NCBI RefSeq assembly: GCF_000368685.1
Contig: NZ_KB849625.1
Coordinates: 62,001 to 126,000 of the forward strand
Length of the DNA: 64,000 bases
DNA from: Acinetobacter baylyi DSM 14961 = CIP 107474
Lineage (GTDB): Bacteria; Pseudomonadota; Gammaproteobacteria; Pseudomonadales; Moraxellaceae
Direction: 5' to 3'
The notes below the pieces were generated by a model. The model made no database searches and was not told the DNA's origin. It saw only the letters and a list, made by a program, of their open reading frames with translations. Shown piece by piece: positions 45,367 to 55,886 of this stretch. The position numbers and the translations under genes were made by a program. Each line of letters begins with the position of its first letter. Within the stretch, counting starts at the first letter, position 1.

Positions 45367-46995
45367 TTAATTTACAAACTGTAAAAATAACCAATATAAG
45401 CCACCTGACAAACAGATCGTGGCTGGCAAGGTAAAAATCCATGCCGAAATAATGGTTTTAACTGTATTAAAGTTTAGACCTGATTTATTGGCAACCATGG
45501 TACCAGCAACTGCACTATTTAATACATGCGTCGTTGATACTGGCATGCCCAAACCATCGGCAGCAGCAATGGTACTCATTGCAACTAATTCAGCAGACAT
45601 TCCCTGACCGTAAGTCATATGGTTTTTACCAATACGCTCACCTACAGTCACCACAATACGCTTCCAGCCCACCATGGTGCCAAGACCTAAAGCTAATGCT
45701 ACAGCAACCTTCACCCAGTTTGGAATGTATTGTAAGAAACCATCCAGATTACTACGGTATTCTTTTACAACACCTTCTTGTTGAGGTGTCATTGCTGGAA
45801 GCGCTTCAGCTTTATCCAGACGTTTAAAAGTGGTTGTACTTAAATACATATCATTGCGGATTTCACTCACTGCAACTTCTGGAATATCTTTTAAATCACC
45901 ATACGTTGCAACGCGCTGACCAAGATGATCTGTAATACTTGCCAAAGCAGGAACAACTTCTGGCGTTTGCTGTTTGGTCTGAATATATTTGGTCAGAATT
46001 TCACGCGCTTTTTCATCTTTCATCTCAGCCTGATTTGCATGCAAAACGATTGCAGTTTCGCTCGAAAGTTGCTCAAAAGACTTTAAATATTGTGCATCAA
46101 GATTTTTATTCAATGAATACGCGAGTGGTACCAATCCAATCAAAATGAGCATGATCAGACCCATACCCTTTTGGCCGTCATTAGAACCGTGAGCAAAACT
46201 TACACCAGTACAGGTAAAAATCAGAATCGCACGAATGATGGGTGGCGGCGGTTTATTGCCTTCAGGTGGCTGAAAAAGTTCAAGTTGACGTCTAAAAACT
46301 TTCTTGACCAAAAGGAATAAGACTGCTGCAAAAGCAAAACCAATTAAAGGAGAAAATAATAATGCTTTACCCACTTTAATGACTTGATCCATATCGATGC
46401 CACTGCTTCCAGAAGATGCATTCAAAATATGGTTCATGATACCTACACCCAAAATTGAACCAATCAGGGTGTGAGAACTTGAAGCTGGAATACCAAGAAA
46501 CCATGTTCCTAAGTTCCAGATAATCGCGGCAATTAAAAGTGCAAAAACCATGGCAAAGCCAGCGCCACTACTGACATTCATAATCAGTTCGACGGGCAAT
46601 AATGCAATGATTCCGTATGCTACGGCGCCGCTAGCCACCATAACACCCAGAAAATTACAGAAACCTGCCCACATCACGGCTACAGGTGCAGGCAATGCAT
46701 TGGTATAAATCACCGTTGCAACGGCATTTGCTGTGTCATGAAAGCCATTAACAAACTCAAAACCTAATGCAATCAATAATGCAGTAGAAAGTAAAATAAC
46801 AGAGTATAAATTTAAAGGCGGTACGTGCGCCAAATCAGCATTCACCTGAAATCCAATGTAAATCAGGGTTGCAATAATAATTGTAAAAAACACCGGCATA
46901 AAAAATTTCGGTGTAGGTACATGTACATTCGTCGATTTTGCAAGGGAAGGTTCCACAAGCTTTGAATCCGAAACAGGGGGTAGATTTGAATTCAT
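45367..46995 (-). CDS. low-affinity inorganic phosphate transporter, Pit family
   Basis: A 542-residue phosphate (metal-phosphate):proton symporter with about ten membrane segments. The two inverted PiT repeats are visible: GFEFVNGFHDTANAVATVIYT near residue 80 and SFAHGSNDGQKGMGL near 275, with SSSHTLIGSILG and the C-terminal PVSTTHVLNSAVAG. Between about 300 and 410 there is the usual soluble loop. It resembles E. coli PitA/PitB but is longer at the N-terminus. No PhoU/DUF47 partner is adjacent. The upstream spacer has a PHO-box-like half-site. Confidence 0.93.
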   Translation of the reverse strand: MNSNLPPVSDSKLVEPSLAKSTNVHVPTPKFFMPVFFTIIIATLIYIGFQVNADLAHVPPLNLYSVILLSTALLIALGFEFVNGFHDTANAVATVIYTNALPAPVAVMWAGFCNFLGVMVASGAVAYGIIALLPVELIMNVSSGAGFAMVFALLIAAIIWNLGTWFLGIPASSSHTLIGSILGVGIMNHILNASSGSSGIDMDQVIKVGKALLFSPLIGFAFAAVLFLLVKKVFRRQLELFQPPEGNKPPPPIIRAILIFTCTGVSFAHGSNDGQKGMGLIMLILIGLVPLAYSLNKNLDAQYLKSFEQLSSETAIVLHANQAEMKDEKAREILTKYIQTKQQTPEVVPALASITDHLGQRVATYGDLKDIPEVAVSEIRNDMYLSTTTFKRLDKAEALPAMTPQQEGVVKEYRSNLDGFLQYIPNWVKVAVALALGLGTMVGWKRIVVTVGERIGKNHMTYGQGMSAELVAMSTIAAADGLGMPVSTTHVLNSAVAGTMVANKSGLNFNTVKTIISAWIFTLPATICLSGGLYWLFLQFVN

Positions 46996-47434
46996 GCAGA
47001 CGGTTCAAGAGGATTAATAAAATCCCCTTATTCTTAAATTAAATTATGACAATTATATGACAAACAGCCCTTTTATGAAGTCAATTTTTATCCATTTGAC
47101 TTCATTTTTCTATTTACCATGCTTGCCTCACACTCAAATTAATATTTTTTATACAATAAAAACATAATCTTAAATCAAAACCACCCTTTTTATTAAAAGT
47201 ATTTTTGAAACTGTCATAATTGTTGAAAAAAATGACAATTGTTTCATTTGCGACATTTACATTTTCATTTTGAAAGCTGAATATGTCATTTTGATGAAAT
47301 TTCAATCATCTTTTTTAAATCATCTTTAATCCTGTACAATTAAACATGTATACCTCGTTCATGTTTAAATGAGCAGCAAAATAGCGAGTTTCTGTTACAA
47401 TAACGCGCATTTTTCAAATTCGCCAGGATTATCT
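46996..47434. other. divergent promoter spacer of pit and metH
   Basis: A 439-base AT-rich spacer between pit (minus) and metH (plus). Short frames here are not convincing genes. A TACAAT hexamer near 47335 could be the metH -10 element. No cobalamin riboswitch is recognisable before metH. Confidence 0.5.
47211..47238. promoter_or_regulatory. PHO-box-like inverted half-sites
   Basis: CTGTCATAATTGTTG matches the first half of the PhoB box (CTGTCAT), and ATGACA follows 14 bases later, making an inverted TGTCAT / ATGACA pair about 215-240 bases before the pit start. PhoB sites are normally direct repeats, so this is weak. Confidence 0.25.
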
Positions 47435-50400
47435 ATGTCCACGCTCACCACCCTTAAAGCGCTTCTCGCCGAACGCATTTTAATCATTGACGGTGCGATG
47501 GGCACCATGATTCAACGCCACAAATTAGAAGAAGACGATTATCGTGGTGAGCGTTTTGCAGATTGGGCATCAGACTTAAAAGGCAATAATGATCTGTTGG
47601 TGTTAACACAGCCACAGATTATCCAAGGCATTCATGAAGCCTATTTAGACGCTGGCGCCGATATTATCGAAACTAACAGCTTTAACGGCACCCGCGTTTC
47701 AATGTCGGACTATCACATGGAAGATCTGGTACCCGAGATTAACCGTGAAGCTGCGCGTTTGGCTCGTGCGGCATGTGACAAATACTCTACACCAGATAAA
47801 CCACGTTTTGTTGCAGGTGTACTTGGGCCAACTTCACGTACTTGTTCGATTTCACCGAATGTAAATGACCCAGCGTTCCGAAACATTACCTTTGACGAAT
47901 TAAAAGAAAACTATATCGAAGCCACCCATGCCCTGATTGAAGGTGGGGCAGATATTCTATTAATCGAAACTGTATTTGATACCCTAAACTGCAAAGCGGC
48001 GATTTTTGCAGTTAAAGAAGTCTTTAAGCAGCTTGGTCATGAACTACCATTGATGATCTCAGGAACGATTACTGATGCATCAGGTCGTACTTTAACAGGG
48101 CAAACAGCAGAAGCATTCTGGAACTCTGTGCGTCATGGCGATTTGCTCTCGATTGGTTTTAACTGTGCTTTGGGTGCAGATGCCATGCGTCCGCACGTCA
48201 AAACCATTAGCGATGTGGCAGATACTTTTGTTTCAGCCCATCCAAACGCAGGTTTACCCAATGCCTTTGGCGAATATGATGAAACCCCAGAACAGACCGC
48301 CGCATTTTTAAAAGAATTTGCGATGAGTGGTTTGATCAATATCACAGGTGGTTGCTGTGGTACCACACCAGATCATATTCGCGCCATCTATAATGCAGTC
48401 AAAGACATTCAGCCACGTCAGATTCCTGAAACAAAACCCGCTTGCCGTCTGAGTGGTTTAGAACCGTTTAATATTTACGATGATTCATTATTCGTGAATG
48501 TTGGTGAACGTACCAACGTGACGGGTTCAAAAAAATTCTTGCGTTTAATCCGTGAAGAAAAATTTGCCGAAGCCCTGGAAGTTGCACAGCAACAAGTGGA
48601 AGCTGGTGCGCAAATCATCGACATCAATATGGATGAAGGCATGCTCGATTCGCAAAATGCGATGGTGCATTTCTTGAATCTGGTTGCTTCTGAACCTGAT
48701 ATTTCTCGTGTACCCATCATGATTGACTCATCGAAATGGGAAATTATTGAAGCGGGCTTGAAATGTGTACAAGGTAAGCCTGTTGTTAACTCAATTTCCT
48801 TAAAAGAAGGCTATGACGAGTTTGTTGAAAAAGCACGTTTGTGTCGCCAATACGGTGCTGCGATTATCGTCATGGCATTTGATGAAACTGGTCAGGCCGA
48901 TACCGCTGCACGTAAGCGTGAAATCTGTAAGCGCTCTTATGATGTTTTGGTGAATGAAGTCGGCTTCCCTGCTGAAGATATTATTTTTGACCCGAACGTG
49001 TTTGCCGTGGCAACAGGGATCGAAGAACATAATAACTATGGTGTTGATTTTATTGAGGCGACGGGCTGGATCAAACAGAACTTACCGCATGCGATGATTT
49101 CAGGTGGTGTATCGAACGTTTCGTTCTCATTCCGTGGTAATGAGCCTGTGCGTGAAGCGATTCACTCGGTATTCCTTTATCATGCCATCAAACAAGGTAT
49201 GACCATGGGGATCGTGAATGCTGGACAAATGGCAATTTATGACGATATTCCAAAAGAACTCAAAGATGCGGTTGAAGATGTTGTTCTAAACCAAAACCAA
49301 GGTGAATCAGGTCAAAACGCCACAGAGAAATTGCTTGAAGTTGCAGAAAAGTTCCGTGGTCATAGTGGCGCACAACGCGAAGCTGAAAACCTTGAATGGC
49401 GTAATGAATCAGTTGAAAAACGTCTTGAATATGCGTTGGTCAAAGGCATCACTACTTATATCGATGAAGATACCGAAGAAGCCCGTTTAAAAGCTAAACG
49501 TCCACTTGATGTGATTGAAGGTGCATTAATGGATGGCATGAACGTGGTGGGCGACCTGTTCGGTTCAGGTAAAATGTTCCTGCCGCAAGTGGTGAAATCT
49601 GCACGTGTGATGAAGCAAGCCGTGGCATGGCTGAACCCGTACATCGAAGCTGAAAAAACAGGAAGCCAGTCTAAAGGTAAAGTATTGATGGCAACTGTAA
49701 AAGGTGACGTACACGATATTGGTAAAAATATCGTGGGTGTGGTCTTGGGTTGTAATGGTTATGACATCGTTGACCTTGGCGTGATGGTGCCTGCGGAAAA
49801 AATCTTGCAAACCGCAATTGATGAGAAATGTGACATCATTGGCCTGTCTGGTCTAATTACGCCTAGCCTAGATGAGATGGTGTTTGTTGCCAAAGAAATG
49901 CAGCGTAAAGGCTTTAATATTCCGCTATTGATTGGTGGTGCTACCACATCGAAAGCACATACTGCTGTAAAAATTGATCCTCAGTACCAAAATGATGCAG
50001 TCATTTATGTGGCCGATGCTTCGCGTGCTGTAGGGGTTGCAACCACGCTATTGTCGAAAGAAATGCGCGGTAATTTTATTGCCGAGCATCGTGCTGAATA
50101 TGCCAAAATTCGTGAGCGTTTAGCCAATAAGCAACCTAAAGCAGCCAAACTGAGCTATCAAGAAGCCGTTAAAAATGGCTTTAATATCGACTGGAATGCT
50201 TACGTTCCACCAAAGCCAAATCTGCTGGGTGAGCAAGTCATTACCAACTACCCACTTGAGAAACTGGTTCCATATTTTGACTGGACACCATTTTTTATCT
50301 CGTGGAGTTTGACAGGTAAATTTCCAAAAATTCTGACCGATGAAATCGTGGGTGAAGCAGCAACAGATTTATATAATCAAGCTCAGGCGATGCTGAAAGA

Positions 50401-51121
50401 CATTATTGAAAATAAACGCTTTGATGCTCGTGCTGTATTTGCGTTATACCCTGCCAAACGCACTGGAGATGACACGGTTTCTGTCTACGACATGCAAGGC
50501 AATATCACGCATACTTTTGAACATTTGCGTCAGCAATCTGACAAAGTCACAGGCAAGCCAAATTTATCTTTAGCGGACTTTATTAGCACCTCTCAAGAGC
50601 ATACCGATTATCTTGGTGGTTTTACTGTATCGATCTTTGGTGCAGAAGAACTGGCAAATGAATATAAAGCCAAAGGCGATGATTATTCTGCAATTCTGGT
50701 TCAGTCATTAGGTGACCGTTTTGCCGAAGCCTTTGCCGAACATTTGCATGAGTTGATTCGTAAGGACTATTGGGGTTATCAACCTGATGAAGCCTTGGAT
50801 AATGAAGCCTTGATCAAAGAGAAGTATGTCGGGATTCGCCCTGCACCTGGTTATCCAGCTTGTCCAGAACATTCTGAAAAAGCAGTGCTGTTTGACTGGC
50901 TAGGTTCAACTGACAAAATTGGTACTTTCCTTACTAGCAGTTTTGCTATGTGGCCACCATCCAGTGTCAGCGGCTTTTATTACAGCTTGCCGCAATCCGA
51001 ATACTTTAATGTGGGTAAGATTTCTCAAGATCAGCTTGAGGATTATGCGAAACGTAAAGGCTGGACAATGGATGAAGCGAAGCGTTGGTTAGCACCGAAT
51101 TTGGATGATTCGATAAGCTAA
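47435..51121 (+). CDS. metH: cobalamin-dependent methionine synthase
   Basis: Transfers methyl from 5-methyltetrahydrofolate to homocysteine through methylcobalamin. The 1228 aa match E. coli MetH (1227) and show all four modules: homocysteine domain with the zinc cysteines ([10 protein letters not shown] near 310), pterin-binding domain ([26 protein letters not shown]), cobalamin domain with the lower-ligand His760 in [12 protein letters not shown], and the AdoMet reactivation domain ([16 protein letters not shown]). The start at 47435 has AGGA ahead. A single gene with its own terminator. It depends on B12, which links it to the orphan cobQ. Confidence 0.97.
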   Translation: MSTLTTLKALLAERILIIDGAMGTMIQRHKLEEDDYRGERFADWASDLKGNNDLLVLTQPQIIQGIHEAYLDAGADIIETNSFNGTRVSMSDYHMEDLVPEINREAARLARAACDKYSTPDKPRFVAGVLGPTSRTCSISPNVNDPAFRNITFDELKENYIEATHALIEGGADILLIETVFDTLNCKAAIFAVKEVFKQLGHELPLMISGTITDASGRTLTGQTAEAFWNSVRHGDLLSIGFNCALGADAMRPHVKTISDVADTFVSAHPNAGLPNAFGEYDETPEQTAAFLKEFAMSGLINITGGCCGTTPDHIRAIYNAVKDIQPRQIPETKPACRLSGLEPFNIYDDSLFVNVGERTNVTGSKKFLRLIREEKFAEALEVAQQQVEAGAQIIDINMDEGMLDSQNAMVHFLNLVASEPDISRVPIMIDSSKWEIIEAGLKCVQGKPVVNSISLKEGYDEFVEKARLCRQYGAAIIVMAFDETGQADTAARKREICKRSYDVLVNEVGFPAEDIIFDPNVFAVATGIEEHNNYGVDFIEATGWIKQNLPHAMISGGVSNVSFSFRGNEPVREAIHSVFLYHAIKQGMTMGIVNAGQMAIYDDIPKELKDAVEDVVLNQNQGESGQNATEKLLEVAEKFRGHSGAQREAENLEWRNESVEKRLEYALVKGITTYIDEDTEEARLKAKRPLDVIEGALMDGMNVVGDLFGSGKMFLPQVVKSARVMKQAVAWLNPYIEAEKTGSQSKGKVLMATVKGDVHDIGKNIVGVVLGCNGYDIVDLGVMVPAEKILQTAIDEKCDIIGLSGLITPSLDEMVFVAKEMQRKGFNIPLLIGGATTSKAHTAVKIDPQYQNDAVIYVADASRAVGVATTLLSKEMRGNFIAEHRAEYAKIRERLANKQPKAAKLSYQEAVKNGFNIDWNAYVPPKPNLLGEQVITNYPLEKLVPYFDWTPFFISWSLTGKFPKILTDEIVGEAATDLYNQAQAMLKDIIENKRFDARAVFALYPAKRTGDDTVSVYDMQGNITHTFEHLRQQSDKVTGKPNLSLADFISTSQEHTDYLGGFTVSIFGAEELANEYKAKGDDYSAILVQSLGDRFAEAFAEHLHELIRKDYWGYQPDEALDNEALIKEKYVGIRPAPGYPACPEHSEKAVLFDWLGSTDKIGTFLTSSFAMWPPSSVSGFYYSLPQSEYFNVGKISQDQLEDYAKRKGWTMDEAKRWLAPNLDDSIS

Positions 51122-51123
51122 AC

Positions 51124-51155
51124 AAAAAAATCCCTCTTTCAAGAGGGATTTTTTA
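51124..51155. terminator. bidirectional rho-independent terminator
   Basis: AAAAAAATCCCTCTT / AAGAGGGATTTTTT between convergent metH and the cold-shock-domain gene. Confidence 0.93.
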
Positions 51156-51161
51156 GGTCAT

Positions 51162-51455
51162 TTATTTTTTAAAATTTGAGAGTAAGGCAGACGTAATCGA
51201 AGTATTATTTTCTACTGCTCTTGATTTTTTGGCTTTTGCAGACTGATCAACGACACGCTGGATTTTAACTGCTTTAAACTTACCGTTATTTTCAACCACC
51301 ATAAATTTTACGCGCTCATTGCGCTTTGGCTCACCCTCTTCAAGGGGAAAGTCTGAAATATGAAAAAAAACATCTTGCTCTAAGCCCCCAATAAATCCAA
51401 ATCCCTTTGTGGCATCATATTGCTTGATTTTTCCTTGGTAAAATTCAGATTTCAT
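51162..51455 (-). CDS. cold-shock-domain protein with C-terminal tail
   Basis: A 97-residue protein whose first ~68 residues are a cold-shock (OB-fold) domain: QGKIKQYDATKGFGFI carries RNP1 and DVFFHISDF RNP2, both with the nucleic-acid-contacting aromatics. The last ~28 residues (SAKAKKSRAVENN and beyond) form a basic, probably disordered tail absent from ~70 aa Csp proteins. Likely an RNA chaperone; whether it is cold induced cannot be said. Confidence 0.88.
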   Translation of the reverse strand: MKSEFYQGKIKQYDATKGFGFIGGLEQDVFFHISDFPLEEGEPKRNERVKFMVVENNGKFKAVKIQRVVDQSAKAKKSRAVENNTSITSALLSNFKK

Positions 51456-51844
51456 AGTGACTACCTAGTTTGTTACATAATTTCTGGATTATACATTAAT
51501 CTTATTCAATACTGGAAAATAGCAATCAACAGGCTTGTCTGGGCCATTGCTTTTAGGGATTCTATAAATTCTGTACAGAGAACATTGCAAGACCAAGCAG
51601 GCTTATGTAGAAGCAAAGATGCTTATCAAAAGTATTGGATTAAAACTCAAATAGTACAAGAGAAATAAATTTTGACTATCTACAAGCATTGTTCGGGATT
51701 TTAGACCTGTGTATTCAGAGATCTTAACTGTTTATTAAAGATATTATGGTCAAGTTTGAATTGAACCAAGCAGGCTCACGTCCTGTCTCATTGATGCCCA
51801 AATATGATTTAGTCAAAATGGGCATCAATTTATATTTATTCGAC
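51456..51844. other. intergenic spacer
   Basis: 389 bases with no gene I can support. One plus-strand frame (to 51668) reads WAIAFRDSINSV and QAGLCRSKDAYQKYW but has no ribosome site and may be a relic. A long inverted repeat lies at 51790-51829. Confidence 0.4.
51790..51829. terminator. inverted repeat, possible fsr-gene terminator
   Basis: Perfect 10-base arms TTGATGCCCA / TGGGCATCAA with an 18-base loop that has an inner TGA/TCA pairing. It is 16 bases past the MFS stop on the minus strand, but no T tract follows in that direction. Confidence 0.5.
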
Positions 51845-53077
51845 TTATAGCTTGGATACAGCTCTGTTTTTAGGTAGAAAAACTGCTGCCACACCTAACA
51901 ATGGCAAAAATGAACACAACTTGAATACCCATTCAATTCCATTAATATCTGCCAAATAACCCAGTCCTGCCGCAGCAATCCCACTCACACCGAACATTAA
52001 GCCAAACATTAAACCTGAAATCATTCCCACACGTCCTGGCACAGCCTCTTGTGCATACACCACCATAGCAGCAAATGCAGATGATAAAACTAAGCCTGCA
52101 ATGATCGAAAGTACTGTGGTCCAGAATAAGTCAGCATAAGGCATCAGCAAGGCAAATGGTGCCATCCCGACAAAAGATACCCAAATGACAGCTTTTCGTC
52201 CGATTTTGTCACCGATTGGTCCACCTGCAAAGGTTCCTACCGCAACTGCGGCTAAAAACGCAAACAGATGTAATTGTGCAGTGGCCAAACTGACATGAAA
52301 TTTATGAATGAGATAAAAGGTAAAGTAATTACTAATACTGGCAATATAGGTAAATTTGGCAAACATCAAAACACATATTGTGCCTATAGCCATGATCAAT
52401 TCACGGCCATGCAGCTTGTGCATTCCAACACTGATTTTTGAGGCCATTTGAGTTTTGGCATGCTCAATCGACCATTGACTTACTTTAGATAAAATCCAGA
52501 TCGCAAGTAAGCTAAATGCCACCAGCCAAGCCACAGCGTGCTGACCAAAAGGCACAATAATTAAAGCCGCCAGTAAAGGTCCAATAGCCGTTCCAGTATT
52601 TCCACCGACCTGAAATGTCGATTGAGCTGTACCAAAACGTCCACCTGAAGCGAGACGGGCAACTCGTGAAGCTTCAGGATGAAATGTTGCAGAACCCACG
52701 CCAATTAATGCAGAGGCAAGCAGCAGAACCATAAAGCTTGGTGAAAATGCCAATAACAGAACACCGCATAGCGTGACGGCTGCCCCAATAGGAAGCAGGT
52801 AAGGTTTAGGATATTTATCTGTATACAGTCCGATCCACGGTTGTAGCAATGAACCTGTAATTTGATAGACAAAGGAAATGAGTCCAACCTGGGCAAAGCT
52901 TAAAGCAAAATTTGCTTTGAGCATTGGATAAATCGCAGGTAATACGGCTTGTATCAGATCATTAAGCAAATGTGCAATCGCAACTGCACCTACAATCTGG
53001 ATAATCATTTTCTGCGGTTGACTAGATGAATTTCGCTCATCTCCGATTTTGTCTTTCAACTGTATTGAAGACGTCAT
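51845..53077 (-). CDS. MFS transporter, fosmidomycin-resistance (Fsr) type
   Basis: A 410-residue, 12-segment MFS exporter. Segments typical of Fsr are HLLNDLIQAVLPAIYPMLK split near residues 36-54, LQPWIGLYTDKYPKP in the first cytoplasmic loop, and GVGSATFHPEASRVARLASGG near 120-145. In E. coli Fsr exports fosmidomycin; the natural substrate here is unknown. The ATG at 53077 has GGAG 7 bases ahead. It is divergent from an AraC-family gene 92 bases away, the probable regulator. Confidence 0.9.
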   Translation of the reverse strand: MTSSIQLKDKIGDERNSSSQPQKMIIQIVGAVAIAHLLNDLIQAVLPAIYPMLKANFALSFAQVGLISFVYQITGSLLQPWIGLYTDKYPKPYLLPIGAAVTLCGVLLLAFSPSFMVLLLASALIGVGSATFHPEASRVARLASGGRFGTAQSTFQVGGNTGTAIGPLLAALIIVPFGQHAVAWLVAFSLLAIWILSKVSQWSIEHAKTQMASKISVGMHKLHGRELIMAIGTICVLMFAKFTYIASISNYFTFYLIHKFHVSLATAQLHLFAFLAAVAVGTFAGGPIGDKIGRKAVIWVSFVGMAPFALLMPYADLFWTTVLSIIAGLVLSSAFAAMVVYAQEAVPGRVGMISGLMFGLMFGVSGIAAAGLGYLADINGIEWVFKLCSFLPLLGVAAVFLPKNRAVSKL

Positions 53078-53153
53078 CCTCAAACTCCAATATTTCTAAT
53101 GAAACATCATTGTAAAATGTCTATTATGCAGTTATCTTCCAATAATCATTGTG

Positions 53154-53166
53154 AAAGTGACACTTT
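53154..53166. promoter_or_regulatory. palindrome between MFS and AraC genes
   Basis: AAAGT-GAC-ACTTT, a perfect odd palindrome ending 4 bases before the AraC start where a ribosome site would be. It could be an operator or could hide translation initiation. Confidence 0.35.
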
Positions 53167-53169
53167 ATC

Positions 53170-53943
53170 ATGCCAATTTCAACAAAACAGTCTGAACTCA
53201 TCATAGGTCTATCTTCAGAACATCGCTATAAAGAAATTACTTATGCGCATGCTCACTTGAGAGCACAATTACTTTATGCCTCTCAAGGCAGCATTCAGGT
53301 CTTTACACCAGATCAGGTCTGGATTTTACCTCCCATGTGCGCACTCTGGATTCCACCGCGGGTCGAACACAGCGTTATTTCACTCAGTCAGGTTAAACTC
53401 AATACTGCGCTAGTCGAGGAAAATGCGGCAAAGTCGATGGGGGAACATTGCTTCTTGATTCGGGTGAGCAATTTGCTTCATGAATTATTAATTCGTTTTA
53501 ATGAACTGGATGAGCTTAAAGACCATCCAGATGATCGTTCGAGACAACTTTCCCATGCTTTACAAATCATTGTATTTGATGAGATTAAACGAGCTAACTC
53601 ACTCCCTGTACAGATTCCATGGCCTAAGGATCATCGCCTGATTAAAATATGTGAAACGCTGTTGCGATCACCTCATCATGTATATGACCTGAACACATGG
53701 GCAGATGAAATCAATACCAGCTCGCGTACCCTCATGCGCATGTTTCAAAGAGAAACTGGGCTTTCTTATCGTGCATGGCTTCAGCAGATGCATATTGCGC
53801 TCGCTTTAAAGCAACTCTCTGATGATCAAACCATTGGTCAGATTTCTGAATCTTTGGGTTACACCAGTGCCAGTGCATTTAGTGCGATGTTTAAACGTCA
53901 TATGGGCATTACTCCTCAGCAGTTTAAGCAATATAAAAAATAA
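53170..53943 (+). CDS. AraC-family transcriptional regulator
   Basis: A 257-residue regulator with an N-terminal cupin-like sensing domain (about 20-95; HAHLRAQLLYASQGSIQVFT, WILPPMCALWIPP) and a C-terminal double HTH (about 160-257; DLNTWADEINTSSRTLMRMF, TIGQISESLGYTSASAFSAMF, FKRHMGITPQQF). This is the group that commonly controls a neighbouring MFS efflux pump; it is divergent from the Fsr-type gene. The start has no evident Shine-Dalgarno. Confidence 0.9.
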   Translation: MPISTKQSELIIGLSSEHRYKEITYAHAHLRAQLLYASQGSIQVFTPDQVWILPPMCALWIPPRVEHSVISLSQVKLNTALVEENAAKSMGEHCFLIRVSNLLHELLIRFNELDELKDHPDDRSRQLSHALQIIVFDEIKRANSLPVQIPWPKDHRLIKICETLLRSPHHVYDLNTWADEINTSSRTLMRMFQRETGLSYRAWLQQMHIALALKQLSDDQTIGQISESLGYTSASAFSAMFKRHMGITPQQFKQYKK

Positions 53944-53977
53944 TCTGTACCTGACTATACGATCAACATAGGTCAGA

Positions 53978-55243
53978 CTATTTTTCTAACAGTTCATCCA
54001 TATTCTGATACACATGTAGTACTCGATCTTTGTGAGTACGCGCCTGTTCTAGCCGTTGCTCAGGATCAACGAGAAGCACGCTATGACCATCATCAATCAA
54101 ACGATCAACACCTTCTAAAAACATACGTTTACCCACATCATGAATCAATGAAATCTGGGTTAAGTCAATGACGATTGTACTTTCATCCACTGCTTCACCC
54201 TGAAATATACGTAATAACATTTCTGCTTCGGTAAATTTTAAAACCCCACGGAGTACATAAATACTAGTCGAGGCATTTTTTCCTGTCCGATAATGACTTT
54301 GTACAATAGTTTGTGCAGAAGGCGTTCCTTCCATCAAATGTAATCCCATATCTCGAGACAAGCGCTCCATCATCTCGATCCCGCGTACACTATTACCATG
54401 TTCATCGAGTCGAGGTGAAAACGCGGCAATACTGACCTGCCCTGGCAACACGCCTAAAATCCCACCTGCGACACCACTTTTGGCAGGAATACCCACAGTG
54501 GTAAGCCAATCGCCAGCGGCATCATACATACCACAACTCATCATGACACTTAAAACTTGACGTACCACATCACGGTTCAATAGTCGTTTACCTGTGGTGG
54601 CATCAATACCACCATTGGCTAGAATACTGCCCATTTTTACCAAATCTTTAACAGTCACTAGAATTGAGCACTGACGTATATATCCATTGACGATATCTAC
54701 AGGATCGGTTTCCAAAATTCCAACGGTTCTGAGCATATAGCCGATAGAAAGATTACGGTATGCTGTTTTGATTTCAGAGGCATATACCGCTTCATCGAAA
54801 CATAACTCACGTCCTGCGAGCTCACTCATAAAACGACGTATTATTTCAGCACTTTCAAGCTGATCTTTAATAGGAATAAGTGAGTGCGTGGTTATCGCAC
54901 CAGAGTTAATCATGGGATTTTTAGGGCGTTTATCATGACCTAAAGAAATTTCATTGAAAGCTTCCCCAGAAGGTTCAACACCCACCTTATCAAGAACTTC
55001 ATCCAGCCCTAGCTGTTGCAACACATATGCGTAAGTAAATGGCTTTGACATCGATTGAATGGTAAATTCAATATCCTCATCACCAACCGCATAAATTTGC
55101 CCATCAACCGTTGACATGGCCAGCGCGACTTGGTCGGGATTGGCATGGGCAAGCTCAGGAATATAATCGGCTAGTTTACCCGTCTGATTGTTTTCACACT
55201 GATCAATGACATGAGCCAGATATTCAGGAACGGGCGTTTGCAT
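53978..55243 (-). CDS. glsA: glutaminase with C-terminal STAS domain
   Basis: Hydrolyses glutamine to glutamate and ammonia. Of 421 aa, residues 1-305 are the serine-dependent glutaminase fold with QSMSKPFTYA (Ser-x-x-Lys), MINSGAI, and SGVAGGILGVLPGQ. From about 315 a STAS (anti-sigma-antagonist-like) domain follows, STSIYVLRGVLKFTEAEML and VIDLTQISLIHDVGKRM, the layout of long bacterial and animal-like glutaminases; E. coli glutaminases (~308-310 aa) lack it. The ribosome site is weak. The STAS part may tune activity or assembly; inference. Confidence 0.92.
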   Translation of the reverse strand: MQTPVPEYLAHVIDQCENNQTGKLADYIPELAHANPDQVALAMSTVDGQIYAVGDEDIEFTIQSMSKPFTYAYVLQQLGLDEVLDKVGVEPSGEAFNEISLGHDKRPKNPMINSGAITTHSLIPIKDQLESAEIIRRFMSELAGRELCFDEAVYASEIKTAYRNLSIGYMLRTVGILETDPVDIVNGYIRQCSILVTVKDLVKMGSILANGGIDATTGKRLLNRDVVRQVLSVMMSCGMYDAAGDWLTTVGIPAKSGVAGGILGVLPGQVSIAAFSPRLDEHGNSVRGIEMMERLSRDMGLHLMEGTPSAQTIVQSHYRTGKNASTSIYVLRGVLKFTEAEMLLRIFQGEAVDESTIVIDLTQISLIHDVGKRMFLEGVDRLIDDGHSVLLVDPEQRLEQARTHKDRVLHVYQNMDELLEK

Positions 55244-55386
55244 AAGGCTAAACCTTCAATTTTTCGAGTTTATTTTAATTTTGATGGTACAGCGAATTTA
55301 TAATACTAAAATCAGGTCTTTTGTAATATAGCGATTTGTTTTACTACTTTAGTTCTCTAAACAACACATTGGGCAAACTCTCTAAG

Positions 55387-55418
55387 CAAAAAAACCAGAC
55401 AGATTAAATCAATCTGTC
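55387..55418 (-). terminator. rho-independent terminator of def
   Basis: GACAGATT / AATCTGTC with a 5-base loop and, on the minus strand, TTTTTTT. The stem includes the stop codon of the deformylase gene. Confidence 0.85.
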
Positions 55419-55886
55419 GACAAATAGTACGCCATTGAGATGATCAATTTCATGTTGCACAATACGTGCAGGAAAGCCATGAAAGCGCTGTTCAATCAAC
55501 TGGCCTTGTAAGCTAAAATAACGAACATCTATACTTTGTGCACGCTCAACCTGACCACGCTGATCTGGTACGCTCAAACAGCCCTCCTCTCCAAGCTCTT
55601 TTTCAAAAGAAAAATGCGTAATCTCGGGATTAATCATCACCACAGGTTGCATTTCAGGTGCATCGGGATAACGTGGATTGGGACGCGATGCCACAATCAT
55701 GATTCTTTTGGAAACATATATTTGTGGCGCAGCAATCCCTACTCCATTTCGCTCAAGCATGGTGGCTTGCATTGCCTTTACCAGTTGTTGCAACCACTCA
55801 CTGTCAAATTCCTGCTCAGACACAGGCGCAGCGTTAAGCTTTAAAATCTCTTCGCCGCGCTTTGCAACCGTTAATACAGTGCTCAT
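55404..55886 (-). CDS. def: peptide deformylase
   Basis: Removes N-formyl from nascent proteins. The 160 aa have the three motifs GVGIAAPQI, EEGCLSVP (metal-binding Cys) and QHEIDHLNGVLF (HExxH metal site). It is not beside fmt, the usual place of the housekeeping copy, so it is probably a second deformylase. Its ATG overlaps the HAD gene stop by one base (TAATG), suggesting coupled expression. Confidence 0.93.
   Translation of the reverse strand: MSTVLTVAKRGEEILKLNAAPVSEQEFDSEWLQQLVKAMQATMLERNGVGIAAPQIYVSKRIMIVASRPNPRYPDAPEMQPVVMINPEITHFSFEKELGEEGCLSVPDQRGQVERAQSIDVRYFSLQGQLIEQRFHGFPARIVQHEIDHLNGVLFVDRLI

Noticed and set aside
47114..47305. Minus-strand frame in the pit-metH spacer
   Set aside because: Low-complexity AT-rich sequence, no ribosome site, and located in a promoter region.
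51420..51668. Plus-strand frame opposite and beyond the cold-shock gene start
   Set aside because: It begins inside another gene's 5' end, has no ribosome site and no recognisable domain.
53944..53977. Imperfect inverted repeat CTGACTAT / ATAGGTCAG between the AraC and glutaminase genes
   Set aside because: It has a bulge and no T tract; too weak to call as a terminator.
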